A DNA stretch of 10,810 nucleotides, taken from contig CAZPHO010000019.1 in assembly GCA_964586855.1 (NCBI GenBank), positions 1 through 10,810 of the forward strand, given 5' to 3'. The notes under the pieces are model-generated. The model had not been told where the DNA came from. It was given only the letters and a program-made list of their open reading frames with translations, and did not search any database. Positions within the stretch are counted from its first letter, which is position 1; each line of letters opens with the position of its first letter. The stretch is from CAYLXN01 sp964586855 (GTDB lineage Bacteria; Patescibacteriota; Saccharimonadia; Saccharimonadales; Saccharimonadaceae). Position numbers and translations under genes: made by a program. Below, piece by piece: positions 1 through 6,675 of this stretch.

Positions 1-57
1 GTTGGTTTAGTGTTGATTGATGGACGCATGTTGCGAGATTCTCCCCTTTTTAAATGA
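1..57 (+). CDS. Possible 3' end of a rightward gene cut by the window edge
   Basis: Reading from base 1 in frame 1 gives 18 codons (beginning VGLVLIDGRML and ending SPLFK) and then TGA at 55-57. There is no start, because the gene would begin left of the window. The hydrophobic beta-strand followed by a DGRxxRDS pattern is loosely like the C-terminal end of the ATP synthase delta subunit, but 18 residues are too few to assign a family. It would be convergent with tlyA. A TGA stop would be unlike every complete gene here, which weakens the call. A chance open frame of this length is quite possible. Confidence 0.35.
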   Translation, partial: VGLVLIDGRMLRDSPLFK

Positions 58-100
58 TCTGCTTTATTTAAGCATAAGTAACACCAAAAGACAAGCCTAA

Positions 101-120
101 AACCTAAACTAGTTTAGATT
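101..120 (-). terminator. Weak candidate terminator hairpin after tlyA
   Basis: Positions 104-117 are a perfect palindrome, CTAAACTAGTTTAG. Read leftward as RNA, positions 120-101 can form a stem of about 8 bp with one G-U pair around a CUAG loop. The stem starts inside the tlyA stop codon. Downstream on that strand are short T runs (TTTT near 101-98 and 90-87), but no continuous U tract. The stem is AT-rich and so weak. The palindrome could instead be a small protein-binding site. Confidence 0.3.
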
Positions 121-874
121 ACGACTTCCTCAGCAAATAAAACCGCTCCAAATTGCCTTTTTCGCCAGTAATTTGGCTGTCTTGCTTGGCCACGACCACC
201 AATCGATGCTGACGCAACCAATCCTCAAACCGATGGATGATCTCTCGACGCAAAGTTTTGTTCTTGATCACACCCTTGTTCAGCTCTTGAGGCGTAGCCT
301 CAAATTGCGGCTTCATCATCACCACCATTTGCGTCTGCTTGCTAGCCAGATGATCACGCACGTGTGGCAAAACCTGGCGCAAACTAATAAACGACACGTC
401 ACACAAAATAATATCTGGCGCCTGCTCAATCACCACCGCTCGCTCACCCACTCGGCTCAAGCCAACATTCCGAATGTCCGTTTTCTCGAGTGACACTACT
501 CGCTGATCCGTCCTCAACTTCCAGTGCAACTGATCGGTGCCAACATCAACCGCATAAACCAACTCGGCTCCCGAATTTAATGCAAATTCAGTAAAGCCGC
601 CTGTGCTCGCCCCGATGTCCACAACCACCTTCCCCCGAAAATCCAAACCAAAATCATCAGCCACGCTGGCTAATTTATATCCCGCCCGACTGACCAAAAT
701 CGGCTGATCATCCGTCACCGTCAACTCATCTTCAGGCGCCACCACCCAGCTCGGCTTATCCGCCAAACGACCATTGACTTTGACTCGACCCAGCTTGATC
801 AAATTAGCCGCCTGTGACCGTGATTCGACCAGCCCCGCCGTCACTAATTGTTTATCAAGTCGGCTGCGCACCAC
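119..874 (-). CDS. tlyA: TlyA-family rRNA (cytidine-2'-O)-methyltransferase
   Basis: This 251-residue protein has the full TlyA architecture. An S4 RNA-binding domain covers about residues 2-60 (RLDKQLV, SRSQAANLIKLGRVKVNG). The linker VSRAGYKL is at 61-68. A Rossmann-type FtsJ-like methyltransferase domain follows, with the SAM loop DIGASTGGF at 86-94, acidic residue D110 in VYAVDVG, CDVSFISL at 158-165, KPQFE at 188-192, and the terminal GNLERFYLL. Characterised TlyA proteins 2'-O-methylate cytidines in 16S and/or 23S rRNA and affect capreomycin sensitivity; the older name hemolysin is misleading. The start is GTG. It shares one base with the TAG stop of the upstream glycosyltransferase gene, and a GAGG lies 4 nt before it. 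The very next codon is also GTG, with better spacing (7 nt), so the true start may be one codon later. It is probably translated by coupling from the upstream gene. Confidence 0.93.
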   Translation of the reverse strand: MVRSRLDKQLVTAGLVESRSQAANLIKLGRVKVNGRLADKPSWVVAPEDELTVTDDQPILVSRAGYKLASVADDFGLDFRGKVVVDIGASTGGFTEFALNSGAELVYAVDVGTDQLHWKLRTDQRVVSLEKTDIRNVGLSRVGERAVVIEQAPDIILCDVSFISLRQVLPHVRDHLASKQTQMVVMMKPQFEATPQELNKGVIKNKTLRREIIHRFEDWLRQHRLVVVAKQDSQITGEKGNLERFYLLRKS

Positions 875-1950
875 TAGTCCTCAATCAGTTTGATAATCTT
901 ATCAATTGAATAATTTTTAGCTACTTTCTTCATGTTAGCCGCCATCTGTTTGAGTCGTTTTTGGTCAATCATCAAACTCTCCACCGCATCTCGAATTCGC
1001 CACCGATTGCGCACATAAATTGCCATATTGTTTTTGACCAAAAAATCCTTATTCTCCGCCTCTTGTCCAGGAATATAATACGGAATAATCATCGGCAAAT
1101 TTTTGATAATCGACTCACTGGTCGTCAGCCCACCTGGCTTGGCCACAATCACGTCAGCCGTGTCCATCAGCTCTGACATATTTTCAACATAGCCGTAAAT
1201 CTTAACGTTGGGGTTGCCTTTGGCCAGCTTCTCAAGTTGCTTTTGCATCTTGACATTGGAAGCACAAACTACCGTTACCTGCAGGTTACGACTCGTTACT
1301 AGCTGCTTCATCGCTGATTTTATCCCTGGCACGCCCATACTGCCGCCTGAAATCAGCACATGTAGCTTATCTTTTTTGGCTGGTTTCTTGGCAGGCTTGA
1401 GAAATTCTTTGCGCACCGGAATCCCATACGGAAACACTCGCTCCTCAGCGATTCCCTCTTCGACTAACTCATGCTTCGAATAATCACTACCGACAATATA
1501 AGCATCCACCTCTTGACTGACGTAGCCATTGTGATGCCGAAAATCGGGAATAACTGAAATCAACTTGTAGCCATATTTAGTTTTTAATTTCGATGACACC
1601 GGCACATGAAAAGCGTGCGTCGTCACCACTACATCGGGCTGAAATTGGCCACAAACTCGCTTGAAGTCTTTTTTGCACAGCGCAATCAAAAAATTTTTCA
1701 AAATCACTTTATCAACAATTTTGTTCTCCGCAAAATAATACAAAAACCGATAAAAACTCGGCGTATTCGCCACTTGGAACAGATAAGCATCAACAATAAA
1801 TGAGTCCACTAGCGCACTCGATTCATTGACTGGATCGTAAATTTTCGTCTTATGGCCACGCTCCAGTAAAAACTGACTCAAGCTGTTAGCGACCGCGGCG
1901 TGTCCGCCCCCAGTTCGAGAAGTTAGAATCAAAATCTTCTTTTTTGACAT
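874..1950 (-). CDS. MGDG-synthase/UgtP-like glycolipid glycosyltransferase (GT28)
   Basis: This 358-residue protein has the two Rossmann-like halves of GT-B enzymes. The N-terminal half resembles the MGDG-synthase N-domain: SRTGGGHAA at 11-19 is the glycine-histidine loop, followed by DVVVTTHAFHVP and SVIPDFRHH. The C-terminal half is GT28-like, with GGSMG at 202-206, YGYVENMSELM around 252-262, the donor-sugar motif KPGGLTTSE at 271-279, and PGQEAEN at 294-300. Relatives transfer glucose or galactose from UDP-sugar to diacylglycerol at the inner membrane face; MurG is a more distant relation. Substrate and product cannot be read from sequence. The ATG at 1948-1950 is preceded by AAGG, but the promoter -10 lies so close that this Shine-Dalgarno may not be transcribed. 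It forms an operon with tlyA (1-nt overlap) and is divergent from the flippase-like gene, so a shared role in membrane glycolipids is plausible but inferred. Confidence 0.85.
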   Translation of the reverse strand: MSKKKILILTSRTGGGHAAVANSLSQFLLERGHKTKIYDPVNESSALVDSFIVDAYLFQVANTPSFYRFLYYFAENKIVDKVILKNFLIALCKKDFKRVCGQFQPDVVVTTHAFHVPVSSKLKTKYGYKLISVIPDFRHHNGYVSQEVDAYIVGSDYSKHELVEEGIAEERVFPYGIPVRKEFLKPAKKPAKKDKLHVLISGGSMGVPGIKSAMKQLVTSRNLQVTVVCASNVKMQKQLEKLAKGNPNVKIYGYVENMSELMDTADVIVAKPGGLTTSESIIKNLPMIIPYYIPGQEAENKDFLVKNNMAIYVRNRWRIRDAVESLMIDQKRLKQMAANMKKVAKNYSIDKIIKLIED

Positions 1951-1961
1951 AATTTGCCTTA

Positions 1962-1999
1962 ATTATACACCAAAAAGCCAAAAAGTTTTGGTGTATAAT
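1962..1999. promoter_or_regulatory. Symmetric divergent promoter: 14-bp perfect inverted repeat, TATAAT in each arm
   Basis: ATTATACACCAAAA at 1962-1975 and its exact reverse complement TTTTGGTGTATAAT at 1986-1999 flank a 10-nt centre. The right arm carries a consensus -10 TATAAT at 1994-1999 for the flippase-like gene (ATG at 2008). The left arm carries the mirror -10 at 1967-1962 for the glycosyltransferase-tlyA operon (ATG at 1950). Expected transcription starts fall near 2005-2007 and 1955-1957, leaving leaders of only a few nucleotides. At 16-18 bp spacing neither side has a recognisable -35, and the extended -10 TGn is out of register. The repeat may therefore be both promoter and operator for a dimeric regulator. 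This is inference from position and symmetry. Confidence 0.65.
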
Positions 2000-2007
2000 G
2001 TTTTAGT

Positions 2008-3057
2008 ATGTCCCAACCCAAACGCCTCAACCGAAAAATGATTGTGCTGATTATTGTTATTGCGGTGATCAGTATCGGCTTGGTAGCTAGTTTTGAAGAG
2101 CCGGATAAGATTTGGTTTTCACTTCGTCACACCAACCCATTGCTGCTGATGATGGCGATTGTTTGCTTTTTGCTCGCCTGGGCGGCAGAGGCATTAATTT
2201 TGCATTGCTTGATTAAATCACATGTTTTACCCAAGCAAAAACCACTCCAGTCAATCAATTTAGCCTTGATTAGCAAATTGTTTGATAATTTGACACCGTC
2301 ATCGACTGGTGGCCAGCCATTTCAAATTTGGGAAATGAAAAAAGATGGCGCCGACATCGGCTCGTCAATAGCAATTTTGGCGTTTAAGTTTATCATGTTT
2401 CAGCTGTTGTCGGTCGGCTATTTTGTAATAATCATTGGTCTCAATTTTAATTCAATTAGGCTTTGGCAAACTGGTAAAATTCTGGCGATTGTGATTGGTT
2501 TGCTGGTAAATATTTTTTCCTCGACTTTATCGGTCATGGCCATTCTCAAACCCAAAACTTTGGCTAATATCACTAGCTGGATAATTAATCTCTTGGCCCG
2601 AATCAAACTGGTCGCCAATCCAACCGCCGCTAAACGCAAGGCCACCACTGAGATAGGCATCGCCCACGACGGCTTTAAGCAAATTGCTAAGCACCGTAAA
2701 AGCGTCCTGACGGTCAGTCTGCTAACATTTTTTCAGCTAACAGCCTTATTTTCAGTCGCTTTTTTCCTTTTTCTGCCCCAACATCCATCGTTTAACAATT
2801 GGTTTGAAGCCCTCTCAGCCAGCTGTTATGTTTGGATGTTCTCATCATTCATCCCCCTACCCGGCGCTTCAATCGGCTCCGAGAGCGGTTTTATTCTGTT
2901 TTTCTCCGATATTTTCAACCAACAAGCCTCGGTTACCATTGCTATGTTGGTCTGGCGATTTGTAACTTATTATTTGCCAATTATTATTGGTCTAATTTAT
3001 GTCATTCAAACTAAAAAAATCAGTCAGTTGCTGACCCCCAAGCCTAAGGATACATAA
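2008..3057 (+). CDS. Flippase-like integral membrane protein (LPG synthase TM / UPF0104 family)
   Basis: This 349-residue, strongly hydrophobic protein has about eight membrane segments (roughly 11-28, 44-67, 117-145, 157-180, 233-256, 263-285, 290-304 and 307-334). Two family signatures are visible: LTPSSTGGQPFQIWEMKKDG at 95-114, and PLPGASIGSESGF at 283-295, matching the tP..GG.p and PlPGg.G..E motifs of the LPG synthase transmembrane/AglD-like family. Members include the flippase domain of MprF and putative lipid-linked glycan translocators. There is no soluble aminoacyltransferase domain, so lysyl-PG synthesis is not expected. The ATG at 2008 has no Shine-Dalgarno and lies 8 nt after a perfect TATAAT, so the mRNA is probably leaderless. 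The last 14 nt overlap the 3' end of the convergent hydrolase gene. The likely role is moving a lipid across the membrane, perhaps the product of the divergent glycosyltransferase. Confidence 0.85.
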   Translation: MSQPKRLNRKMIVLIIVIAVISIGLVASFEEPDKIWFSLRHTNPLLLMMAIVCFLLAWAAEALILHCLIKSHVLPKQKPLQSINLALISKLFDNLTPSSTGGQPFQIWEMKKDGADIGSSIAILAFKFIMFQLLSVGYFVIIIGLNFNSIRLWQTGKILAIVIGLLVNIFSSTLSVMAILKPKTLANITSWIINLLARIKLVANPTAAKRKATTEIGIAHDGFKQIAKHRKSVLTVSLLTFFQLTALFSVAFFLFLPQHPSFNNWFEALSASCYVWMFSSFIPLPGASIGSESGFILFFSDIFNQQASVTIAMLVWRFVTYYLPIIIGLIYVIQTKKISQLLTPKPKDT

Positions 3058-4963
3058 GCGCTTCAACTTCGCGCGTAATTTGAGCGATTGTCGCATATGA
3101 CGCTCCTTTAGTCATGACGGCCATGATATAAGTTCCGCGTGGATGATGGACAATTCCTGCATCGTGGACGTAGTTCCAGAGAAAGCCGACTTTATCCTGC
3201 GTCCAACCTTTGGTGCCAGCAGGAATCCCCGAGCGCCACATTTGTCGGCTCATAGCGTTGAGCAAACGTGATTGATTATCGCCTCGTGCTAAGGTACCAT
3301 TATAAAACATTTCTTCAACTTTGAGTAAATCACCAGCTGTGGTGTGAGTTGCGGTTGGATGAGTAAAGGTTGTGCCACGACTAATCCCTTTGCTCCAGAT
3401 GAAATTATTAATATTTTGCCGACCAAATTGACGAATCCACTCCTCGGCGCACGGATTGGTCGACACTACAATCATCCGCTCAAAACAGCCAGCCACGTTG
3501 GTGTCCAAAATTGAATCCGTCCACCGAATCCGTCCAGCATCCATTTGTTCAAATAATTTAGCCGCTACGTATAGTTTGTAAGTGCTGGCCGAAGGCGTGC
3601 TTTCGCCAGCCCGAACGCTAGCCTCCCACTTAGCACCATCAAGCTGTTTGATTGCGATTCGCACATTATACCGACCAGATAATTCCTGGAGTTTGGCTTG
3701 CAAGCCCGCCTGAGTTTGACTAAAACTCCAGCTGCGCCTGACAGTCGGCGCCAGGTATTGATAGTGTAAAAATAAATTAACCTCAGTTTGTGGCACAAAT
3801 AACACTGCCTGAAGCTGCTGCTGAAAATCAGCTTGATCAATCTTCCAGCCACCAACTCCTTCGGTTCGGGCCTGCTCACGACCATCCACCATTTTAATTT
3901 CAGTCGCACTCGCCACTTGACCGACTTGGCGATCAAGTTTAGCCAAATAAGCGCTAATTTTGGCCTGATCAATCACCAATGTCGTCTGCTTGAGCTGATT
4001 CTCACTCAACTTAAGCCAACCAACGATCTCCGCCTCAGTCGGCGAAAACGACCGATCTTGGCTTGGTGTCCAGATTGTGATTTTTTTGGCTTTCGCCAGC
4101 TCAATTTGCGAAGTCACATCCGTCAGATCAGCCACTGTTTTGGTCGGCTGAATTACCGTCGGCTGAACTTCAACTTGTTGCTTTTCTCCTAGTAGATTGA
4201 AACTCAAAGCTTGAATCTGGTCAACCAAAGCTGCTTGATCAAGCTGCTGTCCTGGTTGGGCTTCTGTCGCCTGAACCTGTTCTCCAGCCGCCAATTTCAA
4301 ACTTGAATTAACCGCCGCTCGGTCGTATTTTTTTGCCAATTCCTTGCAATAATTCTCTAGAATTTGCTGATTAAAACTAACTTCAGCCATGCTAACTTCT
4401 GGCCGTTGCCACCAAATCGAAAATGGAATTAGCCGTAGTCGATCAGAATAATCAAACAATTGCTGACGAACCGATCCGAGCTCAAGACTAGCCCCCAAAT
4501 CAGTCAGCTTGGCTGCTTCTGGCGGATTGTCACCGACCACAATCAGCACTTCGGCACCCTTAAACCAACTCATCAAATCAAACTCTAGCTGATCGACCTT
4601 CTTGCCACCAACTGCTTGACCATTGACAACCGCTCGTGGCAAGGCCAAGTCGCGCGGATAGTTAAACTGATAAACCACCTGCGCCACCAAACCCAAAATC
4701 ATCACCAGCAACAGCGCCAAAGTAATTTTCAGCCGACGACGAGACTTGACTGGTGCAGATGGCGCTGATGATTTGGGCTTTGATTTCGGCACTGAAACCG
4801 CAGACGATGATAATTTCGCAGCCGGCTCAGACTGCTTGGCGCTGGAATGCTTCCAGCCTGGCCGCTTCAAGTCAGCCCGAACCTCAGCCCGCGTTCGCAC
4901 TCGCCGTGCTGACTGGCTGTCATCTTGGACTTTGATTTGTCGTTTTGCCACCCTCTTTGTCAC
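3044..4963 (-). CDS. Membrane-anchored class A beta-lactamase-fold serine hydrolase with PG_binding_4-like repeats
   Basis: This 639-residue protein has three parts. Residues 1-77 are a Lys/Arg/Ser/Ala-rich, presumably cytoplasmic tail, followed by one membrane anchor at about 79-100. Residues ~105-410 hold two to three modules resembling the PG_binding_4 (VanW-precursor) domain. Residues ~425-639 are a class A beta-lactamase-like (Beta-lactamase2) domain. Active-site motifs are S460-T-Y-K463 (SxxK), S501-T-N503 (SDN position), and KVG at 591-593 where KTG is usual, followed by HDAGIV at 600-605. C493 and C505 flank the SxN strand and could form a disulfide. The role is probably peptidoglycan-directed (D,D-peptidase or beta-lactamase-like) on the outer face, but true beta-lactamase activity is not shown. 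The start is GTG; AAAGG lies 11 nt upstream, and a second GTG four codons in is an alternative. It is the last gene of the rpsF cluster, 20 nt after efp. Confidence 0.82.
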   Translation of the reverse strand: MTKRVAKRQIKVQDDSQSARRVRTRAEVRADLKRPGWKHSSAKQSEPAAKLSSSAVSVPKSKPKSSAPSAPVKSRRRLKITLALLLVMILGLVAQVVYQFNYPRDLALPRAVVNGQAVGGKKVDQLEFDLMSWFKGAEVLIVVGDNPPEAAKLTDLGASLELGSVRQQLFDYSDRLRLIPFSIWWQRPEVSMAEVSFNQQILENYCKELAKKYDRAAVNSSLKLAAGEQVQATEAQPGQQLDQAALVDQIQALSFNLLGEKQQVEVQPTVIQPTKTVADLTDVTSQIELAKAKKITIWTPSQDRSFSPTEAEIVGWLKLSENQLKQTTLVIDQAKISAYLAKLDRQVGQVASATEIKMVDGREQARTEGVGGWKIDQADFQQQLQAVLFVPQTEVNLFLHYQYLAPTVRRSWSFSQTQAGLQAKLQELSGRYNVRIAIKQLDGAKWEASVRAGESTPSASTYKLYVAAKLFEQMDAGRIRWTDSILDTNVAGCFERMIVVSTNPCAEEWIRQFGRQNINNFIWSKGISRGTTFTHPTATHTTAGDLLKVEEMFYNGTLARGDNQSRLLNAMSRQMWRSGIPAGTKGWTQDKVGFLWNYVHDAGIVHHPRGTYIMAVMTKGASYATIAQITREVEALMYP

Positions 4964-4983
4964 CCTTTGTTTTGCCTTTGACG

Positions 4984-5544
4984 CTACTTCTTGCGTTCGC
5001 GGTACAAGCCCGTCTCAGTATCAACCGAAACTTCATCGCCAACCTTGATAAAAGCTGGTACCTTGATCACCAAACCAGTCTCCAGCGTCGCGTCTTTCAT
5101 CACGTTTGAAGTAGTATCGCCTTTGACTGCATCTTCGGTGTATTCAACTTTCAGAAATAAATTCTTAGGTAAGATCAAATTAATCACTCGGCCGTTGAAA
5201 AACTGCAACTGAACCTCCATGCTGTCCTTCAGATACGGCACTTGGTCTTCAGCAAATTCTGACGCCAACTCAAATTGATCATAAGTCGTTGGATTCATGA
5301 AATGAAGTGAAGAGCCGTCGTTGTACAGATACTGCACTGATTGCATCTCAACTTCCGCTGGGGCGATTTTTTCCTGACCCTTGTAGGTTTTAGGAATGAC
5401 TGCTCCGTCAATCAAGTTCCTAACCTTGACATTGACGATGCTACCACCTCGGCCCATGACTTTTTGTGAATATTCAATCACCTGATACGGCTTGCCGTCG
5501 ATATCAATCACGGTGCCTTTTTTTAGCTCTGTTGGCCCGTACAT
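4984..5544 (-). CDS. efp: Translation elongation factor P
   Basis: This full-length 186-residue EF-P has the three beta-barrel domains (about 1-62, 63-125, 126-186). The C-terminal signature VPAFIKVGDEVSVDTETGLY is intact near the end. EF-P binds between the P and E sites of the ribosome and rescues stalling at polyproline stretches. The domain I tip loop reads VMGRGGS at 29-35, so Arg32 occupies the position that in E. coli is the beta-lysylated Lys34 of PGKG. An arginine tip is known from EF-Ps rhamnosylated by EarP, but no earP lies in this window. The ATG directly follows the rpsR stop (TAAATG, zero spacing). A GGAG inside the last rpsR codons sits 6 nt upstream of it, indicating coupled translation. 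Confidence 0.96.
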   Translation of the reverse strand: MYGPTELKKGTVIDIDGKPYQVIEYSQKVMGRGGSIVNVKVRNLIDGAVIPKTYKGQEKIAPAEVEMQSVQYLYNDGSSLHFMNPTTYDQFELASEFAEDQVPYLKDSMEVQLQFFNGRVINLILPKNLFLKVEYTEDAVKGDTTSNVMKDATLETGLVIKVPAFIKVGDEVSVDTETGLYRERKK

Positions 5545-5751
5545 TTATCGCTCCACAAACGGTAACAGTGCTAAGTGTCGGGCTCGTTTGATAGCTCGCG
5601 CCAATGAGCGCTGCTCGGTTTCGGTCAAGCCTGTTCGGCCACGTGATTCAATCTGCCCGTAAGCGTTGAGGTATTTTTCTAAAGTTTTGATGTCTTTATA
5701 ATCAAAAACCTTAGCCACCATCTTTTTCTTGGTTTTATCTTTTTCTGCCAT
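5545..5751 (-). CDS. rpsR: 30S ribosomal protein S18 (bS18)
   Basis: The 68 residues match the core of bS18: a basic N-terminus, [13 protein letters not shown] at 16-28, and the highly conserved [17 protein letters not shown] at 49-65. S18 binds 16S rRNA in the platform together with S6. The length is slightly short but complete. No N-terminal cysteines are present. The ATG has a clear AGGAG 5 nt upstream. It lies between ssb (19-nt gap) and efp (no gap) in the classic rpsF-ssb-rpsR order. Confidence 0.97.
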   Translation of the reverse strand: MAEKDKTKKKMVAKVFDYKDIKTLEKYLNAYGQIESRGRTGLTETEQRSLARAIKRARHLALLPFVER

Positions 5752-5770
5752 AAATTCTCCTGTTAATTAA

Positions 5771-6217
5771 TTAAAATGGGATGTCCGAAAGGTCAATTTC
5801 TTCATCATCGTCAGCAATGTCAGCCGGCACATCTTCGTCAGCTGCTGGTTTTGTTTTTTTAGCTGCCGGACGAGGCGCATCGCCATCATCGTGCTGCCCA
5901 CCACCAGCTGAGTCGAGAAATGTCACGTCATTTGCCACCACTTCGATTCGAGAACGGCTTTGGCCATCCTGCTCCCAACGGCGCTGGGTCAGACGACCCT
6001 GGATCAAGCAGCGTCGGCCTTTAGTCAAATACTGATTAACTAATTCCGCCAAGCGCTCCCAAGCCACGATCTCGAAGAAATCAGCTTCTTCAGATTGACC
6101 AAATCGATCAACCGCCAGGCCAAAATTGGCCACTGATTTGCCACCTGGCGTGGTGCGTAGCTCTGGATCACGCGTCAAGCGCCCCATGAGAATTACTTGA
6201 TTGATGCTTTTTGCCAT
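5771..6217 (-). CDS. ssb: Single-stranded DNA-binding protein
   Basis: This 148-residue protein has an N-terminal OB fold at about 4-105 (INQVILMGRLTRDPELR, FFEIVAWERLAE, KGRRCLIQGRL, TFLDS). A Gly/Pro/Ala/Lys-rich linker follows, then an acidic C-terminal tail, DDDEEIDLSDIPF, ending in the canonical IPF tip that recruits replication and repair partners. SSB coats single-stranded DNA during replication, recombination and repair. The ATG has AAGGG 6 nt upstream. It lies between rpsF (21 nt) and rpsR (19 nt), a conserved bacterial arrangement. Confidence 0.97.
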   Translation of the reverse strand: MAKSINQVILMGRLTRDPELRTTPGGKSVANFGLAVDRFGQSEEADFFEIVAWERLAELVNQYLTKGRRCLIQGRLTQRRWEQDGQSRSRIEVVANDVTFLDSAGGGQHDDGDAPRPAAKKTKPAADEDVPADIADDDEEIDLSDIPF

Positions 6218-6238
6218 AACAATCCCTTCTTGTTAAAT

Positions 6239-6568
6239 TTAATCTTGCTTTTCGCTTGCTTCTTGAGCTTGCAATTTGACTAATTTTTGATCAACGCCGA
6301 CCAGCAAATAGCGCAGCACTTGACTGTTGATGTTCAGGCTGTTGCTGATTTTGACTGGCGCTTCAGCTGGCAAGTCGGCCTCAAAATACAAATAGGTCCC
6401 GAAATCTTGCTTGCGGATCGGATAAGCCAGGCGCTTTTTGCCCCAAGTATCGGTCTTGGTAATTTCGCCACCATTGTCGGTGACTAATTTGGCCATATCT
6501 TTGGTCATGGTTTCAATCTCGGCATCAACATCCGGATGAACCACAATTGTTAGTTCATAAGGTTTCAT
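6239..6568 (-). CDS. rpsF: 30S ribosomal protein S6 (bS6)
   Basis: This 109-residue protein has typical bS6 features: MKPYELTIVVHPD at the start, GGEITKTDTWGKKRLAYPI at 33-51, GTYLYFEADLP at 57-67, and LNINSQVLRYLLV at 78-90. S6 forms a heterodimer with S18 on the platform of the small subunit. It is the first gene of the rpsF-ssb-rpsR-efp-hydrolase cluster. An AAGGGAG stands just before the ATG, with very short spacing. A separate promoter and a 60-nt leader precede it, so the cluster need not depend on ftsK transcription. Confidence 0.97.
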   Translation of the reverse strand: MKPYELTIVVHPDVDAEIETMTKDMAKLVTDNGGEITKTDTWGKKRLAYPIRKQDFGTYLYFEADLPAEAPVKISNSLNINSQVLRYLLVGVDQKLVKLQAQEASEKQD

Positions 6569-6593
6569 ACTCCCTTGGAATCCTTTCTTGGAT

Positions 6594-6614
6594 GCTCAGA
6601 ATTTTAATCTGAGC
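6594..6614 (-). promoter_or_regulatory. Hairpin in the rpsF leader
   Basis: GCTCAGA and TCTGAGC form a perfect 7-bp stem with a 7-nt loop. In the leftward transcript the hairpin lies between the rpsF promoter and the rpsF start codon. A second small stem (ATCC/GGAT, 6-nt loop) follows immediately. There is no U tract, so a terminator for ftsK is unlikely. In many bacteria the S6:S18 complex binds its own leader, but the known CCG-containing bulge is not obvious here. An autoregulatory role is only a possibility. Confidence 0.45.
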
Positions 6615-6635
6615 TTGAGTTAATATTACTCTTTG

Positions 6636-6664
6636 ATTATATCAATAAACCGCCCCAAGTGCAA
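6636..6664 (-). promoter_or_regulatory. rpsF: Promoter of the rpsF-ssb-rpsR-efp cluster (extended -10)
   Basis: On the minus strand, TGATATAAT ends at 6636. It combines a consensus -10 (TATAAT, 6641-6636) with an extended TGn element. A partial -35, TTGCAC, lies at 6664-6659 with 17-bp spacing. The predicted start is near 6629, giving a leader of about 60 nt. The promoter lies in the 107-nt gap between the ftsK stop and rpsF. Confidence 0.65.
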
Positions 6665-6675
6665 ATAAAACAAGC

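Noticed and set aside
173..493. 106-codon open frame on the plus strand within tlyA
   Set aside because: It lies antisense to a clearly conserved methyltransferase. Its His/Leu-rich translation is the shadow of the real gene's codon bias.
3565..4192. Alternative frames of 119-135 codons within the hydrolase gene
   Set aside because: The main frame contains ordered domains and active-site motifs. The alternatives have no recognisable features.
6594..6614. Hairpin as a terminator of ftsK
   Set aside because: There is no U tract after the stem on the minus strand, and the rpsF promoter lies between the ftsK stop and the hairpin.
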